This document shows positions 1-8,621 of a stretch of DNA of 44,130 nt, piece by piece; within the stretch, counting starts at the first letter, position 1, and every line of letters starts with the position of its first letter. The position numbers were made by a program, and so were the translations under genes. The notes under the pieces are model-generated. The model was not told where the DNA came from and ran no database searches. It was given only the letters and a program-made list of their open reading frames with translations. The stretch spans positions 1 to 44,130 of the forward strand of contig NZ_VSEY01000073.1 in NCBI RefSeq assembly GCF_008086045.1. Direction: 5' to 3'. Origin of the DNA: Nonomuraea sp. PA05. GTDB lineage: Bacteria > Actinomycetota > Actinomycetes > Streptosporangiales > Streptosporangiaceae.

Positions 1-60
1 CGAGGCGAAGCGGGGCGAGGCGAAGCGGGGCGAGGCGAAGCGGGGCGAGGCGAAGCGGGG
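1..60. repeat. 15-bp tandem repeat, four copies
   Basis: Four exact copies of the unit CGAGGCGAAGCGGGG run from the first base, followed by a degenerate partial copy to about position 70. The array may continue outside the window. Its position at the very edge suggests an assembly break in a longer array. 15 bp is a multiple of three, so it could be the end of a repeat-containing gene, but no stop or start settles this. Confidence 0.9.
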
Positions 61-281
61 CGAGCCGGGGCTACGCGTCCGGCGCGGCGGCGGCGACCCG
101 GAAGGACAGACCATCTTGCCAAGCCCAGCTCTGAGGTATGGCCCCCGCCTGGGGACGGCGCAGGTAAGGGCGGGTAAGCCAAACCGACACCCCACCCTGT
201 AGTCGCAGAGAGTAGCGCAACAATTACATAAAGTGATGGACTGGGATGGTCCGCAGCAAACACTCCCGAGAAAGGCTGTAC

Positions 282-749
282 ATGTCCACCCCCACCCGCC
301 GGTCCCTCCGCATCGGCGTCCTGGCGCTGACCGGAACGATCCTGCTCGCCCTCACCCCCACAGCCCCCGCACTCGCCGCGAACACCATCGCCGTCAATTC
401 CGCGAAGAAGAAGGACGACACCACGATCCTCATCAACGTCACCTTCACCTGCGACGCGGACGGCCCGAACGCCATCCAGGGCATCGCGCTGAAGGACCGG
501 CCGAACTACGCGACTGCGGTCGCCGGCCCCATCACGTGCGACGGCAAGGGCAAGAACGCCAATGTCCCCGCCAAGCTCGTGAAGGGCGCGGTCCTCAACG
601 TCGGCGACCAGGTCGCGGTCCAGGCCGAGCTGGTCAGGGTCGAGAACAAGAAGATCGTGCAGCGCTACGGCAAGGCCCGCAAGCAGCTCACGGTGGAGCA
701 AGCGCCGCAGCCCTCGCCGAGCCCGTCCCCCACCCCCACCGCCGGCTGA
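282..749 (+). CDS. Small secreted protein of unknown function
   Basis: The 155-aa product has a classic signal peptide: basic MSTPTRRSLR, a hydrophobic core (residues about 12-27) and an Ala-rich cleavage region ending near ALAA. The mature part is about 105 residues with two Cys (in TCDADG and TCDGKG) that could form a disulfide. It ends in a short Pro/Ser/Thr tail (QPSPSPSPTPTAG). I chose the ATG at 282 because a GAGAAAGG Shine-Dalgarno lies just upstream and the signal peptide begins there. An in-frame ATG at 246 would add 12 residues. The subtilase gene begins 45 bp downstream on the same strand, so cotranscription is possible. I recognise no family. Confidence 0.75.
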   Translation: MSTPTRRSLRIGVLALTGTILLALTPTAPALAANTIAVNSAKKKDDTTILINVTFTCDADGPNAIQGIALKDRPNYATAVAGPITCDGKGKNANVPAKLVKGAVLNVGDQVAVQAELVRVENKKIVQRYGKARKQLTVEQAPQPSPSPSPTPTAG

Positions 750-794
750 GGCTCAGGAAAGGCTTGCCATGCTCGCCAGCCAGCGGGTCACCTC

Positions 795-2759
795 ATGACC
801 CGCATCGCCATCAACGGCCATTCGTTCGACCCGCTCCAGGAGCCCCCCGAGTCGCGTGCCGCCGACGCCTCACGTTCCGACTACGTGCTGGTGCAGGTCG
901 ACGGCCTGCTGACCGGCGAGCGCAGGGCGGAGCTGGCCGGGATGGCCGTCGAGGTCCTCGAGTACGTCCCGGACGACACTTACCTGTGCCGCTACCGCCC
1001 CGCCGACCTGGAGGCCGTGCGCGCCCTGCCGTACGTGACCTGGGCGGACGTCTACCGTCCCGAGCTGAAGATCGCACCCGCGCTGAGCACGGGGTCGGAG
1101 ACCGGGCTCGTGGACGTGGTCTTCCAGCACGGCACCGACCCCTCCTCGTCCGGGCTGGCCGAGCGGCTCGCCACCGTCGCCGGCCCCGCGGCCGGCCGGC
1201 CGGGGCCGGCCGCGGGCAAGGTGCGCCTCGCCGTGGCCGATGACAAGCTCGCCGAGCTGGCCTCCTGGGACGAGGTGCGCGCCGTGCTGCGGGTGCCGCG
1301 TTACGGCCCGGCCAACAACGTCGCCCGGGTCATCCTGAACGCCGACGTCCGCATCGGCGACACGACCTACCAAGGCGAGGGGCAGGTGATCGGCGTCGCC
1401 GACACAGGCTTCGACAAGGGCTCCACCACCGACGTGCATCCGGCCTTCACCGGCCGGGTGGCGAAGCTGTACGCCTTCGGCCGCCCGGGCAGGACCGACG
1501 ACCCGCACGGTCACGGCACCCATGTGTCCGGCTCCGCGCTGGGCAGCATCGACTCCCCGCAGATGGGCGGCAGAATCGAGGGCACCGCGCCGAAGGCCCG
1601 CCTGGTGCTGCAGTCCATGCTCGACGAGCAGGGCGAATGGAGCCTGCCAGAAGACCTGCGCCGGCTGTTCGGCCCCGTCTACGACGCCGACGGCGTCCGC
1701 GTGCACAACAACTCCTGGGGCACGATCGAGGTCGGGCTGCCGTACGAGTACGGCGGCTGGGAGATCGACGACTTCGTCTGGAACCACCCCGACATGGTCA
1801 TCTGCTTCGCCGCGAGCAACGACGCCACGGACGGCGACGGCGACGGCGTCATCGACCGCGGAACGGTGGGCGGCGTCGCCGCGGCCAAGAACTGCATCAC
1901 GGTCGGGGCCAGCGAGAACGCGCGCCCCGACCTCACCAAGACCTACGGTGAGCTCAAGCCGGACGGTTTCCCCGCCGAGCCGATCCGCTCCGACAGGATG
2001 GCCGACGCGGCGCACGGCATGGCCGCCTTCAGCAACCGCGGCCCGACCAAGGAGGGCCGCTACAAGCCCGACCTGGTCGCCCCAGGCACCAGTGTGCTGT
2101 CCGCTCAGTCCCGCATCGCCGAGCCGGGCACCAACGCCGGCACCTCACGTGACCCGCTGCTGTCGTTCAAGCACGGCACCAGCATGGCCTGCCCGCTGGT
2201 GGCCGGCTGCGCCGCCGTCGTCCGTGAGAGCCTCATCGCCAACGGCACCCCGAACCCTTCCGCCGCGCTCGTCAAGGCCCTGCTCATCAACGGTGCGGTC
2301 GAGCTGACCGGCCAGTACTCCCCCACCGAGGCGGGCAGCTCGCCCAACCACGACTCCGGTTTCGGCCGGCTCGACCTGGCCCGTGCCGTCATCGTCCCGG
2401 GCCGTACTCGCGACGCCGGCTTCCACCAGGGCGAAGCCTTGAGCCAGGGGCAGGAGCGCACCGTCACGATCGACGTGCCCGCGCCGGGCCGCAGCCCGGG
2501 CGCCACCCTGAAGGTCACCCTCGTGTGGACCGACCCGCCCGGCGCCGGTCTGCAGAACGACCTCGACCTCGTCGTCCGCGCCGCCGATGGGCGGGAACGC
2601 CACGGCAACATGGGCAGCGACCCCGGCTACGACCGTCACAACAACGTCGAGCAGGTCTGGTGGAGCGGAGTCCCGACGGGGCAGGTGACCGTCACCGTCC
2701 GCGCCCATCGGATCACCACTCATCCGCAGCCGTACGCCCTGGTGTGGCGGATCACCTAA
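795..2759 (+). CDS. S8 family serine peptidase (KP-43-like subtilase)
   Basis: This 654-aa subtilisin-type endopeptidase shows the full Asp-His-Ser triad: Asp203 in VADTGFD, His240 in HGHGTHVSG and Ser463 in GTSMACPLVAG. The oxyanion Asn is probably Asn342 in AASND. Residues about 30-170 resemble a propeptide-like region. After the catalytic domain, residues about 535-654 look like a β-sandwich (P-domain/jelly-roll type), as in KP-43 oxidatively stable proteases, which also carry a HNNSWG-like motif (here 304-309). No clear signal peptide is visible, so location is uncertain; a different start or intracellular action is possible. The ATG at 795 has only a weak ribosome site. Family assignment is firm, substrate unknown. 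Confidence 0.92.
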   Translation: MTRIAINGHSFDPLQEPPESRAADASRSDYVLVQVDGLLTGERRAELAGMAVEVLEYVPDDTYLCRYRPADLEAVRALPYVTWADVYRPELKIAPALSTGSETGLVDVVFQHGTDPSSSGLAERLATVAGPAAGRPGPAAGKVRLAVADDKLAELASWDEVRAVLRVPRYGPANNVARVILNADVRIGDTTYQGEGQVIGVADTGFDKGSTTDVHPAFTGRVAKLYAFGRPGRTDDPHGHGTHVSGSALGSIDSPQMGGRIEGTAPKARLVLQSMLDEQGEWSLPEDLRRLFGPVYDADGVRVHNNSWGTIEVGLPYEYGGWEIDDFVWNHPDMVICFAASNDATDGDGDGVIDRGTVGGVAAAKNCITVGASENARPDLTKTYGELKPDGFPAEPIRSDRMADAAHGMAAFSNRGPTKEGRYKPDLVAPGTSVLSAQSRIAEPGTNAGTSRDPLLSFKHGTSMACPLVAGCAAVVRESLIANGTPNPSAALVKALLINGAVELTGQYSPTEAGSSPNHDSGFGRLDLARAVIVPGRTRDAGFHQGEALSQGQERTVTIDVPAPGRSPGATLKVTLVWTDPPGAGLQNDLDLVVRAADGRERHGNMGSDPGYDRHNNVEQVWWSGVPTGQVTVTVRAHRITTHPQPYALVWRIT

Positions 2760-2812
2760 GTCCGAGGCGAGAAGTCGTTTGCCTCGACCGGCGCCGGGAA
2801 GCCGCAGAAGGC

Positions 2813-3787
2813 ATGAAGGCCACATCCAGCGCCGTGCACCGCACCGAGCAGCCACCGGAAGGGCCGACCGAGCTTCACACTCGCTCGTGGTGGGGCGTGC
2901 TGAAGCGGACCGGCAAGGAGTTCGGCGACGACAAGCTGACCGACTGGGCTGCGGCGCTGACGTACTACGCGACGTTGTCCCTGTTCCCCGCCCTCCTGGC
3001 GGTGGTGTCGCTGCTCGGCGTCTTCGGGCAGTCGGCGACCCGGCCGCTGCTGGAGAGCCTCGGGCCGATGACCCCCGGCCCTGCCAAGCAGATCCTCCAG
3101 CAGGTGCTGCTGGCGCTGGAGCAGAGCCAGCGGGCGGCGGGCGTCGCCCTGGTGATCAGCCTGGCCGTCGCGTTGTGGTCCGCCTCCGGGTACGTGGCGG
3201 CGTTCATCCGGGTCACGAACGTCGTCTACGAGATGCCCGAGGGCCGTCCGATCTGGAAGACGCTGCCGTTGCGGCTGGGCATCACCGCCGTGCTGGTGGT
3301 GCTGATGGCCGTCGGCATTGTCTCGGTCGTCTTCACCGGGAACATCGCCCGGCAGGCAGGCGAGTTCCTCGGGATCGGGCAGACGGCGCTGACCGTGTGG
3401 GGCATCGCCAAGTGGCCGCTCCTGGTGGCGGTCGTCATCATCGTGCTGGCCCTGCTGTACTGGGCGGCGCCGAACGTGCGCCAGCCGGGGTTCCGTTGGG
3501 TCACGCCGGGCAGCGCGCTCGCCGTGATCCTGTGGATCGTGGTGTCGGCCGCGTTCGGCTTCTACGTGGCGAACTTCGCCTCCTACGGCGCCACGTACGC
3601 CGCCATGGGCGGGGTCATCGTGTTCCTGATCTGGCTGTGGCTGTCGAACATCGCCGTGCTGCTCGGCGTGGAGTTCGACGCCGAGCTGGCCAGGGAACGG
3701 GCCATCGACGCCGGTCAGCCGCCGGAGCAGGAGCCGTACCTGGAGCCGCGTGACACCAGGAAGATGGACGAGGACGAGAAGCCCTGA
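2813..3787 (+). CDS. YihY/BrkB family inner membrane protein
   Basis: The 324-aa protein has a cytoplasmic N-terminus followed by about six transmembrane segments: near residues 50-70, 110-130, 155-180, 195-220, 235-255 and 265-290. It shows family features such as LTYYATLSLFPALLAV, the region around TNVVYEMPEGRP before a long hydrophobic segment, and an acidic, charged C-terminus. Members of UPF0761 (YihY/BrkB, once misnamed RNase BN) are multi-pass membrane proteins without a settled biochemical role. I chose ATG 2813 because AGAAGG precedes it and the family length fits. Upstream reading overlaps the subtilase gene out of frame. It lies 53 bp after the subtilase. Confidence 0.9.
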   Translation: MKATSSAVHRTEQPPEGPTELHTRSWWGVLKRTGKEFGDDKLTDWAAALTYYATLSLFPALLAVVSLLGVFGQSATRPLLESLGPMTPGPAKQILQQVLLALEQSQRAAGVALVISLAVALWSASGYVAAFIRVTNVVYEMPEGRPIWKTLPLRLGITAVLVVLMAVGIVSVVFTGNIARQAGEFLGIGQTALTVWGIAKWPLLVAVVIIVLALLYWAAPNVRQPGFRWVTPGSALAVILWIVVSAAFGFYVANFASYGATYAAMGGVIVFLIWLWLSNIAVLLGVEFDAELARERAIDAGQPPEQEPYLEPRDTRKMDEDEKP

Positions 3788-3854
3788 GCGGGGAACAATG
3801 GCCACGTGGCCTGATCGTGGTCACGCGACCCGCGCAATCACCAGGAGCCCGCTC

Positions 3855-4625
3855 ATGAACCTCGATCATGTACTGGTAGACCGCGACGCCGACTTCGTGA
3901 CGATCACGATGAACCGGCCGGAGCGGCGCAACGCCCTGTCGATGGCCCACCTGCGTGACCTGATCGGCGCGTTCGAGGCGGCCGGCGACAGCGACGCGTC
4001 CGGGATCGTCCTGGCCGGGGCGGGCCCGGTCTTCAGCGCCGGTCACGACTTCGCCGACGTGGCGGAGGCCGACGAGGACGCGGTGCGCGCCCTCCTGGAC
4101 ACCTGCCTCCAGCTCATGGAGCTGATCGAGTCGGTGCCGCAGCCGGTCGTCGCCCGGGTGCACGGCCTGGCCACCGCCGCGGGCTGCCAGCTCGTCGCCA
4201 CCTGCGACCTCGCCGTCGCCGCCGACTCGGCGGGGTTCGCCGCGCCCGGCGGGAAGGGCGGCTGGTTCTGCCACACGCCCATGGTGGCCATCGCCCGCAA
4301 CATCGGCCGCAAGCGCGCCGCCGAGCTGGCCTACACCGGTGACACCATCACCGCCGCGCAGGCGCTCGACTGGGGGCTGGTCAACCGGGTGGTGCCCGCG
4401 CAAGAGCTCGACGCCGCCGTGCTCGACCTGCTCGGGCGGGCCACGCGCGGGAGCCGCGCGTCCAAGGCGCTCGGCAAACGCACCCTGTACGAGCAGCTTG
4501 CTCTGCCGCAGACGGACGCCTACCGGCTGGCCACCAAGGTCATGGCCGAGTCGTCGCAGTCGGCCTCGGCCCGTGAGGGCATGTCCGCGTTCCTGAGCAA
4601 GCGCCAGCCGAAGTGGAGCGACTGA
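3855..4625 (+). CDS. Enoyl-CoA hydratase/isomerase family protein, ECHDC3-like
   Basis: The 256-aa crotonase-fold protein contains the oxyanion-hole segments FSAGHDF and GLATAAGCQLVATCDLAVAA and ends with the usual C-terminal helices. The sequence around FAAPGGKGGWFCHTPMVAIARNIGRKRA resembles ECHDC3-type crotonase proteins. In classical hydratases two Glu residues do the acid/base chemistry. Here the first position is Gln (in GCQL) and the second region reads APGGKGG, so neither Glu is seen. True hydration of enoyl-CoA is therefore doubtful; another acyl-CoA reaction is likely. Start ATG 3855 is supported by CCAGGAG 8 bp upstream. Confidence 0.88.
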   Translation: MNLDHVLVDRDADFVTITMNRPERRNALSMAHLRDLIGAFEAAGDSDASGIVLAGAGPVFSAGHDFADVAEADEDAVRALLDTCLQLMELIESVPQPVVARVHGLATAAGCQLVATCDLAVAADSAGFAAPGGKGGWFCHTPMVAIARNIGRKRAAELAYTGDTITAAQALDWGLVNRVVPAQELDAAVLDLLGRATRGSRASKALGKRTLYEQLALPQTDAYRLATKVMAESSQSASAREGMSAFLSKRQPKWSD

Positions 4626-4688
4626 CGGGCGCCCTCCGGAAGGAAAAATGCGTGGGGCGGCGGCGCGGGCTTGGCGTAGTCTGCGCCA

Positions 4689-5658
4689 ATGCCGCGTGGT
4701 GACATTGACAAGATCGCCGAGGAGACCGGGTTCTCGGGGGTGGTCTGGATCGACCGGGCCGGTCAGGTCGAGTTCGCCAAGGCGTACGGGCTGGCCAACC
4801 GCGCCTACCGCGTCCCGAACACCGTGGACACCAGGTTCGGGATCGCCAGCGGCAGCAAGGGATTCACCGCCCTGGCGGTGCTCTCTCTGGTCCGTGACGG
4901 CGTGCTGGAGCTGGGCACCACCGCCCGTTCCCTGCTCGGCGAGGACCTGCCGCTGATCGCGGCCGACGTGACCGTCGAGCACCTGCTCACCCACACGTCC
5001 GGCATCGGCGACTACCTGGACGAAGAGGTCGACACCGACATCACCGCGTACCTGATCGGCGCGGCGCACGAGCTGACCACCACCGAGGCCTTCCTGCCCC
5101 TGCTGGACGGGCATCCGGCCAAGTTCAGGGCCGGTGAGCGGTTTTGCTACTGCAACGGCGGGTTCGTGGTGCTGGCCCTGCTGGCGGAGCGGGCCAGTGG
5201 CGTCGGCTACCACGACCTGGTCAGGGAACGGGTGCTTCGCCCGGCCGGCATGACCAGGACCGGCTTCCTGCGCTCCGACGAGCTGCCCGGCGACGCGGCC
5301 GTGGGCTACCTGCCGCTGGACGGGGTGGATCGCGCCAACGTCTTCCACCTGCCGGTGCTGGCCACCGGCGACGGGGGCATCCACACCACCGCCGCCGACG
5401 TGTCCGCCTTCTGGCGCGCCTTCTTCGCCGGGGACATCGTGGCCGACGTGGCCGAGGTGGTGCGGCCGCGCTGCGACGTACCGGAGGAGTCGCTGCGCTA
5501 CGGCCTCGGCTTCTGGCTGCACGAGAGCACCGACGCGGTGATCCTCGCCGGCTACGACGCCGGCGCGTCGTTCAAGTCCACCCATGACCCGCGCACCGGC
5601 ACCACCAGCACCGTGCTGTCCAACACCTCCCCCGGCGCCTGGCCCATCGCCCGCGCTC

Positions 5659-5669
<11 letters not shown>
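4689..5669 (+). CDS. Serine hydrolase, class C β-lactamase/penicillin-binding protein fold
   Basis: The 326-aa product has the SxxK motif Ser54-Gly-Ser-Lys57 (IASGSKGFTAL), the YxN motif as Tyr-Cys-Asn in CYCNGG, and family-typical segments (HLLTHTSGIGDY; DGGIHTTAADVSAFW). These proteins are esterases, D-amino-peptidases or carboxypeptidases; true β-lactam hydrolysis is not implied. There is no signal peptide, so it is probably cytoplasmic. No Shine-Dalgarno precedes the ATG, but TAGTCT at 4677-4682 ends 6 nt before it, consistent with leaderless mRNA. The 3' end overlaps the convergent dehydratase gene by 11 bp. Confidence 0.88.
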
Positions 5670-6639
<970 letters not shown>

Positions 6640-6735
6640 GCTTGGTGCTCCTGCGTCGAGTCGGCGGCGGCACAGCCGACGACAGCGTACGGGGCGCCGG
6701 CGCGAACTGCCGCGCCGGCGCCCGGTGAGGCAGGT

Positions 6736-7103
6736 CTACGGTTCGAGGGTGGCCTCGTCGGCCCAGTGCGCGTCTCGGGGAACAGGGGCCGCAGCGCTCC
6801 TGCGAGCCCGCTCAGCCCCAGCCCGGCGGGCGCCACGCCGGTCTGCCGGACGGCGTCCACGACGGGCCCGAGTGTGGCGGCGTCCTGGAAGGGCGGGCAC
6901 ACCGCGACGAGCAGCCGTTCCCGCCCGTTGATCACTTCCTGCACCAGCCGGGTCTTGCCGATGCCCGCCTCCCCCTCGACGAGCACCAGCGCGGACGGGT
7001 CCGCCAGTGCGCGGCGCAGCCGCTCCAGCTCCGCGTCGCGCCCCACGACGCGCGGCACACGGACGAGGGGAACGGCCTCCTCTCGTGCGCCAGTCACCGA
7101 CAA
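6736..7103 (-). pseudogene. Decayed LuxR-type (LAL) ATPase regulator, N-terminal remnant
   Basis: The N-terminal reading frame matches the start of large ATP-binding LuxR regulators: VGRDAELERLRRAL followed by the Walker A motif GEAGIGKTR. About 50 residues later the frame is lost near LRPLFPE. The Walker B-like HWADEATLE then appears in another frame and stops at 6736. In intact proteins some 35-40 residues normally lie between these points and about 800 residues follow. An internal deletion with frameshift plus loss of the 3' part explains this. The original frame runs on to a TGA at 6636. Possible starts are TTG at 7103 or GTG at 7097. Not functional as a regulator. Confidence 0.7.
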
Positions 7104-7158
7104 GCCTCACCCTCCGCGGTGCGCGGTGCGCGGAGTGAGGGTCCCGCACCGCCTACCA

Positions 7159-7198
7159 GCAACGTTCCGGCACGAAGATCTTCCCATTGCAACGTTGC
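7159..7198. terminator. Inverted repeat after the mini-ORF, possible terminator
   Basis: GCAACGTT at 7159-7166 pairs with AACGTTGC at 7191-7198. Flanking CTACC and GGTAG can extend the stem with a bulge. It lies just past the end of the minus-strand Ohr/mini-ORF unit (stop near 7218), consistent with a terminator. No U-run is seen, and an operator role is also possible. Confidence 0.35.
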
Positions 7199-7217
7199 AG
7201 GGCGGTAGGGCCCCGGT

Positions 7218-7289
7218 TCAGACCACCCCGGCCAGGCAGGCCAGTGCGACGGCCACCGCGATGGTGACCACCATCAACGCCTTCACCAC
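7218..7289 (-). CDS. Possible 23-aa hydrophobic mini-protein
   Basis: A GTG-started frame encodes 23 residues (VKALMVVTIAVAVALACLAG and a short end), essentially one transmembrane helix. It is preceded by a very strong Shine-Dalgarno (GAGGGGGAGG) ending about 1-4 nt from two consecutive GTG codons. It begins 11 bp after the 55-aa ORF, as the third member of a tight minus-strand series with Ohr. The evidence is the ribosome site, the spacing and the helix character only; no homologue is known to me. Confidence 0.4.
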   Translation of the reverse strand: MVKALMVVTIAVAVALACLAGVV

Positions 7290-7300
7290 GCCTCCCCCTC

Positions 7301-7468
7301 TCACAGGCAGTACCGCACGAGCCACTCGTCCTCGTCGTAGGCCCCGCGTGCGGGGTCCGGCCGGGTGGCCACGTGCTCTTCGATCGTGTCCTGGAGCCGG
7401 ACCCGCTCCGGCAGCCGCCCGAAGCGGACCCGCCGCACGGCCGCGGCGATGTCGGATGCCGGCTCCAT
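7301..7468 (-). CDS. Small protein (55 aa), translationally coupled to Ohr
   Basis: The ATG lies one base after the TGA of the ohr-like gene, a layout typical of translational coupling. The 55-aa product is charged and soluble, starting MEPASDIAAAVRRVRFGRLPERV and ending in DEDEWLVRYCL with a single Cys two residues from the C-terminus. I recognise no family. The penultimate-region Cys next to a peroxidase invites a redox hypothesis, but nothing in the sequence proves it. Confidence 0.6.
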   Translation of the reverse strand: MEPASDIAAAVRRVRFGRLPERVRLQDTIEEHVATRPDPARGAYDEDEWLVRYCL

Positions 7469-7469
7469 C

Positions 7470-7895
7470 TCAGACGGCCTTCGCGTTGATGGTGACCGGG
7501 ATGTTGCCGCGGGTCGCCTTGGAGTAGGGGCAGAGCTGGTGGGCCGCCGCGCCGAGCTCCTCGGCCGTCCGCTGGTCGACGCCGCCGAGCTCCAGGTTGA
7601 GCACCGCGCTGAGGCCGAACTCACCGTCGTCGCCGTGGTTCAGGGTGGCCTCGACGGTGATGGCGGTGCTGGTCAGCCTGATCTTGCGCTGCGCCGCCGC
7701 CCTCCTGGTCGCGCCGAGGAAGCAGGCACCCCAGCCGGCGGCGAAGAGCTGCTCGGGGTTGGTGGCGCCGCCGGCGCCACCGAGCTCCTTCGGGATGGCG
7801 AGCATCGTGTCGAGCAGGCCGTCGTCGGCCTGGACCCGGCCGCCGTTGCGACCCTCGCCCGTGACGGTGACGACCCCGGTGTAGCTGACAGCCAT
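7470..7895 (-). CDS. ohr: Organic hydroperoxide resistance protein (Ohr/OsmC family)
   Basis: The 141-aa thiol peroxidase has the two Ohr cysteines, Cys58 (AAGWGACFLGA) and Cys122 (QLCPYSKAT), together with an Arg near residue 20 and Glu49 (NPEQLF). In Ohr these form the active site that reduces organic hydroperoxides using lipoylated partners. Length and motifs place it in Ohr rather than the OsmC or YhfA subgroups. The promoter (7941-8001) is flanked by two palindromes. The gene follows the TetR gene on the same strand and leads a series with two tiny ORFs. No MarR-type OhrR is adjacent. Confidence 0.93.
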   Translation of the reverse strand: MAVSYTGVVTVTGEGRNGGRVQADDGLLDTMLAIPKELGGAGGATNPEQLFAAGWGACFLGATRRAAAQRKIRLTSTAITVEATLNHGDDGEFGLSAVLNLELGGVDQRTAEELGAAAHQLCPYSKATRGNIPVTINAKAV

Positions 7896-7940
7896 GGCTT
7901 TCTCCCTTTCTGAGCGGTACGCCGGGAGCGCCGTTTTGGC

Positions 7941-8001
7941 GTCACCGGCTCAACTGGTGACGATTCTGGCATTCCAAATCGTCACCAGTCAAGCCGGTGA
8001 C
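7941..8001 (-). promoter_or_regulatory. Ohr promoter flanked by two palindromic operators
   Basis: Two 21-bp palindromes with half-sites GTCACC-N9-GGTGAC occupy 7941-7961 and 7981-8001. They are near-perfect inverted copies of each other (two mismatches over 25 bp). On the minus strand TTGACT (7992-7987) and CAGAAT (7968-7963) form a plausible -35/-10 pair with an 18-bp spacer. One palindrome covers the -35 and the other lies just downstream of the -10. This is the expected geometry for repression. The adjacent TetR protein is the obvious candidate binder, but an unlinked regulator is possible. Confidence 0.7.
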
Positions 8002-8006
8002 GTCGC

Positions 8007-8579
8007 TCAGGTGGCGCCCGCACCGCGCAGCAGCGTGTCCACCACGACGTCGGCGGCCTGGGCGGCGCTCAGCTCGGGCAGGTCGTCGGCGGCGTGCTCC
8101 ATCAGCGGCGGCAGGATCGTGGCCACCCAGCCGGGCGGCAGATCGGAGCGCAACAGGCCCTCATCGGTGGCGCGCACCAGGAAGGCGTCCACCGCGTCGA
8201 TCAGGCGGCGGCGCCGCTCGCGCAGCGTCTCCTCGCGCAGCATGCGGCTGGTCTCCACGGGCCACTTGCGGTTGACGCCGACGATCCCCTCGACGTAGCG
8301 GTGCAGCGCGACCGCGACCGGCGCCTCGCGCAGCCGCGCCGCGTCGACGGCCGCCTCGACCGCGTCGTAGCGCGCCTTGTAGACGGCGGCCATCAGCTCC
8401 TCACGGGAGGCGAAGCGGCGGTAGACCGTGCGGCGGTCCACTCCCGCCGCCGCGGCTATGGCGGCGATCGTCACCGTGGGGTCGTCCGCTAGCATGCGGG
8501 CGCCGGTACTGAGGACACGTTCGAGGTTGCGTGCGGCGTCTGCTCTCACGCACTCAAGGTACCCCCCCACGTAGCACAT
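8007..8579 (-). CDS. TetR family transcriptional regulator
   Basis: The 190-aa protein has an N-terminal helix-turn-helix in TIAAIAAAAGVDRRTVYRRF followed by an all-helical ligand domain. The ATG at 8579 has no Shine-Dalgarno, but CATAAT sits 8 nt upstream, fitting a leaderless transcript. A GTG at 8550 (VRADAARN) is the alternative start. Its promoter overlaps an AT-rich motif (8584-8619) that recurs before an SDR gene at 12961-12996. Its stop codon lies 5 bp from the Ohr operator region. It could regulate itself, Ohr and the SDR genes. Confidence 0.88.
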   Translation of the reverse strand: MCYVGGYLECVRADAARNLERVLSTGARMLADDPTVTIAAIAAAAGVDRRTVYRRFASREELMAAVYKARYDAVEAAVDAARLREAPVAVALHRYVEGIVGVNRKWPVETSRMLREETLRERRRRLIDAVDAFLVRATDEGLLRSDLPPGWVATILPPLMEHAADDLPELSAAQAADVVVDTLLRGAGAT

Positions 8580-8583
8580 TCAG

Positions 8584-8619
8584 CACAATTATGAGAATGT
8601 TATGCTCTTAAACGCTACA
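8584..8619 (-). promoter_or_regulatory. AT-rich motif over the TetR promoter
   Basis: Reading on the minus strand from TGTAGC, this 36-nt stretch is identical at 27 of 36 positions, without gaps, to the reverse complement of 12961-12996 upstream of an SDR gene. In a GC-rich region such AT-rich similarity is unlikely by chance. It includes a possible -10 box (CATAAT) for the TetR gene. I infer an autoregulatory operator. Confidence 0.55.
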
Positions 8620-8621
8620 CA

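Noticed and set aside
870..2015. Long minus-strand open frame opposite the subtilase gene
   Set aside because: It is a GC-rich shadow frame with low-complexity Arg/Gly/His/Val content and no motif. The plus-strand subtilase has a full catalytic triad.
3615..5585. 656-codon minus-strand open frame
   Set aside because: It covers three well-supported plus-strand genes and has the composition of a shadow frame, without a ribosome site or domain.
7941..8001. Terminator after the TetR gene
   Set aside because: The inverted repeat can form a hairpin, but each half is itself palindromic and a good -35/-10 pair lies between. Operator function explains more of the structure.
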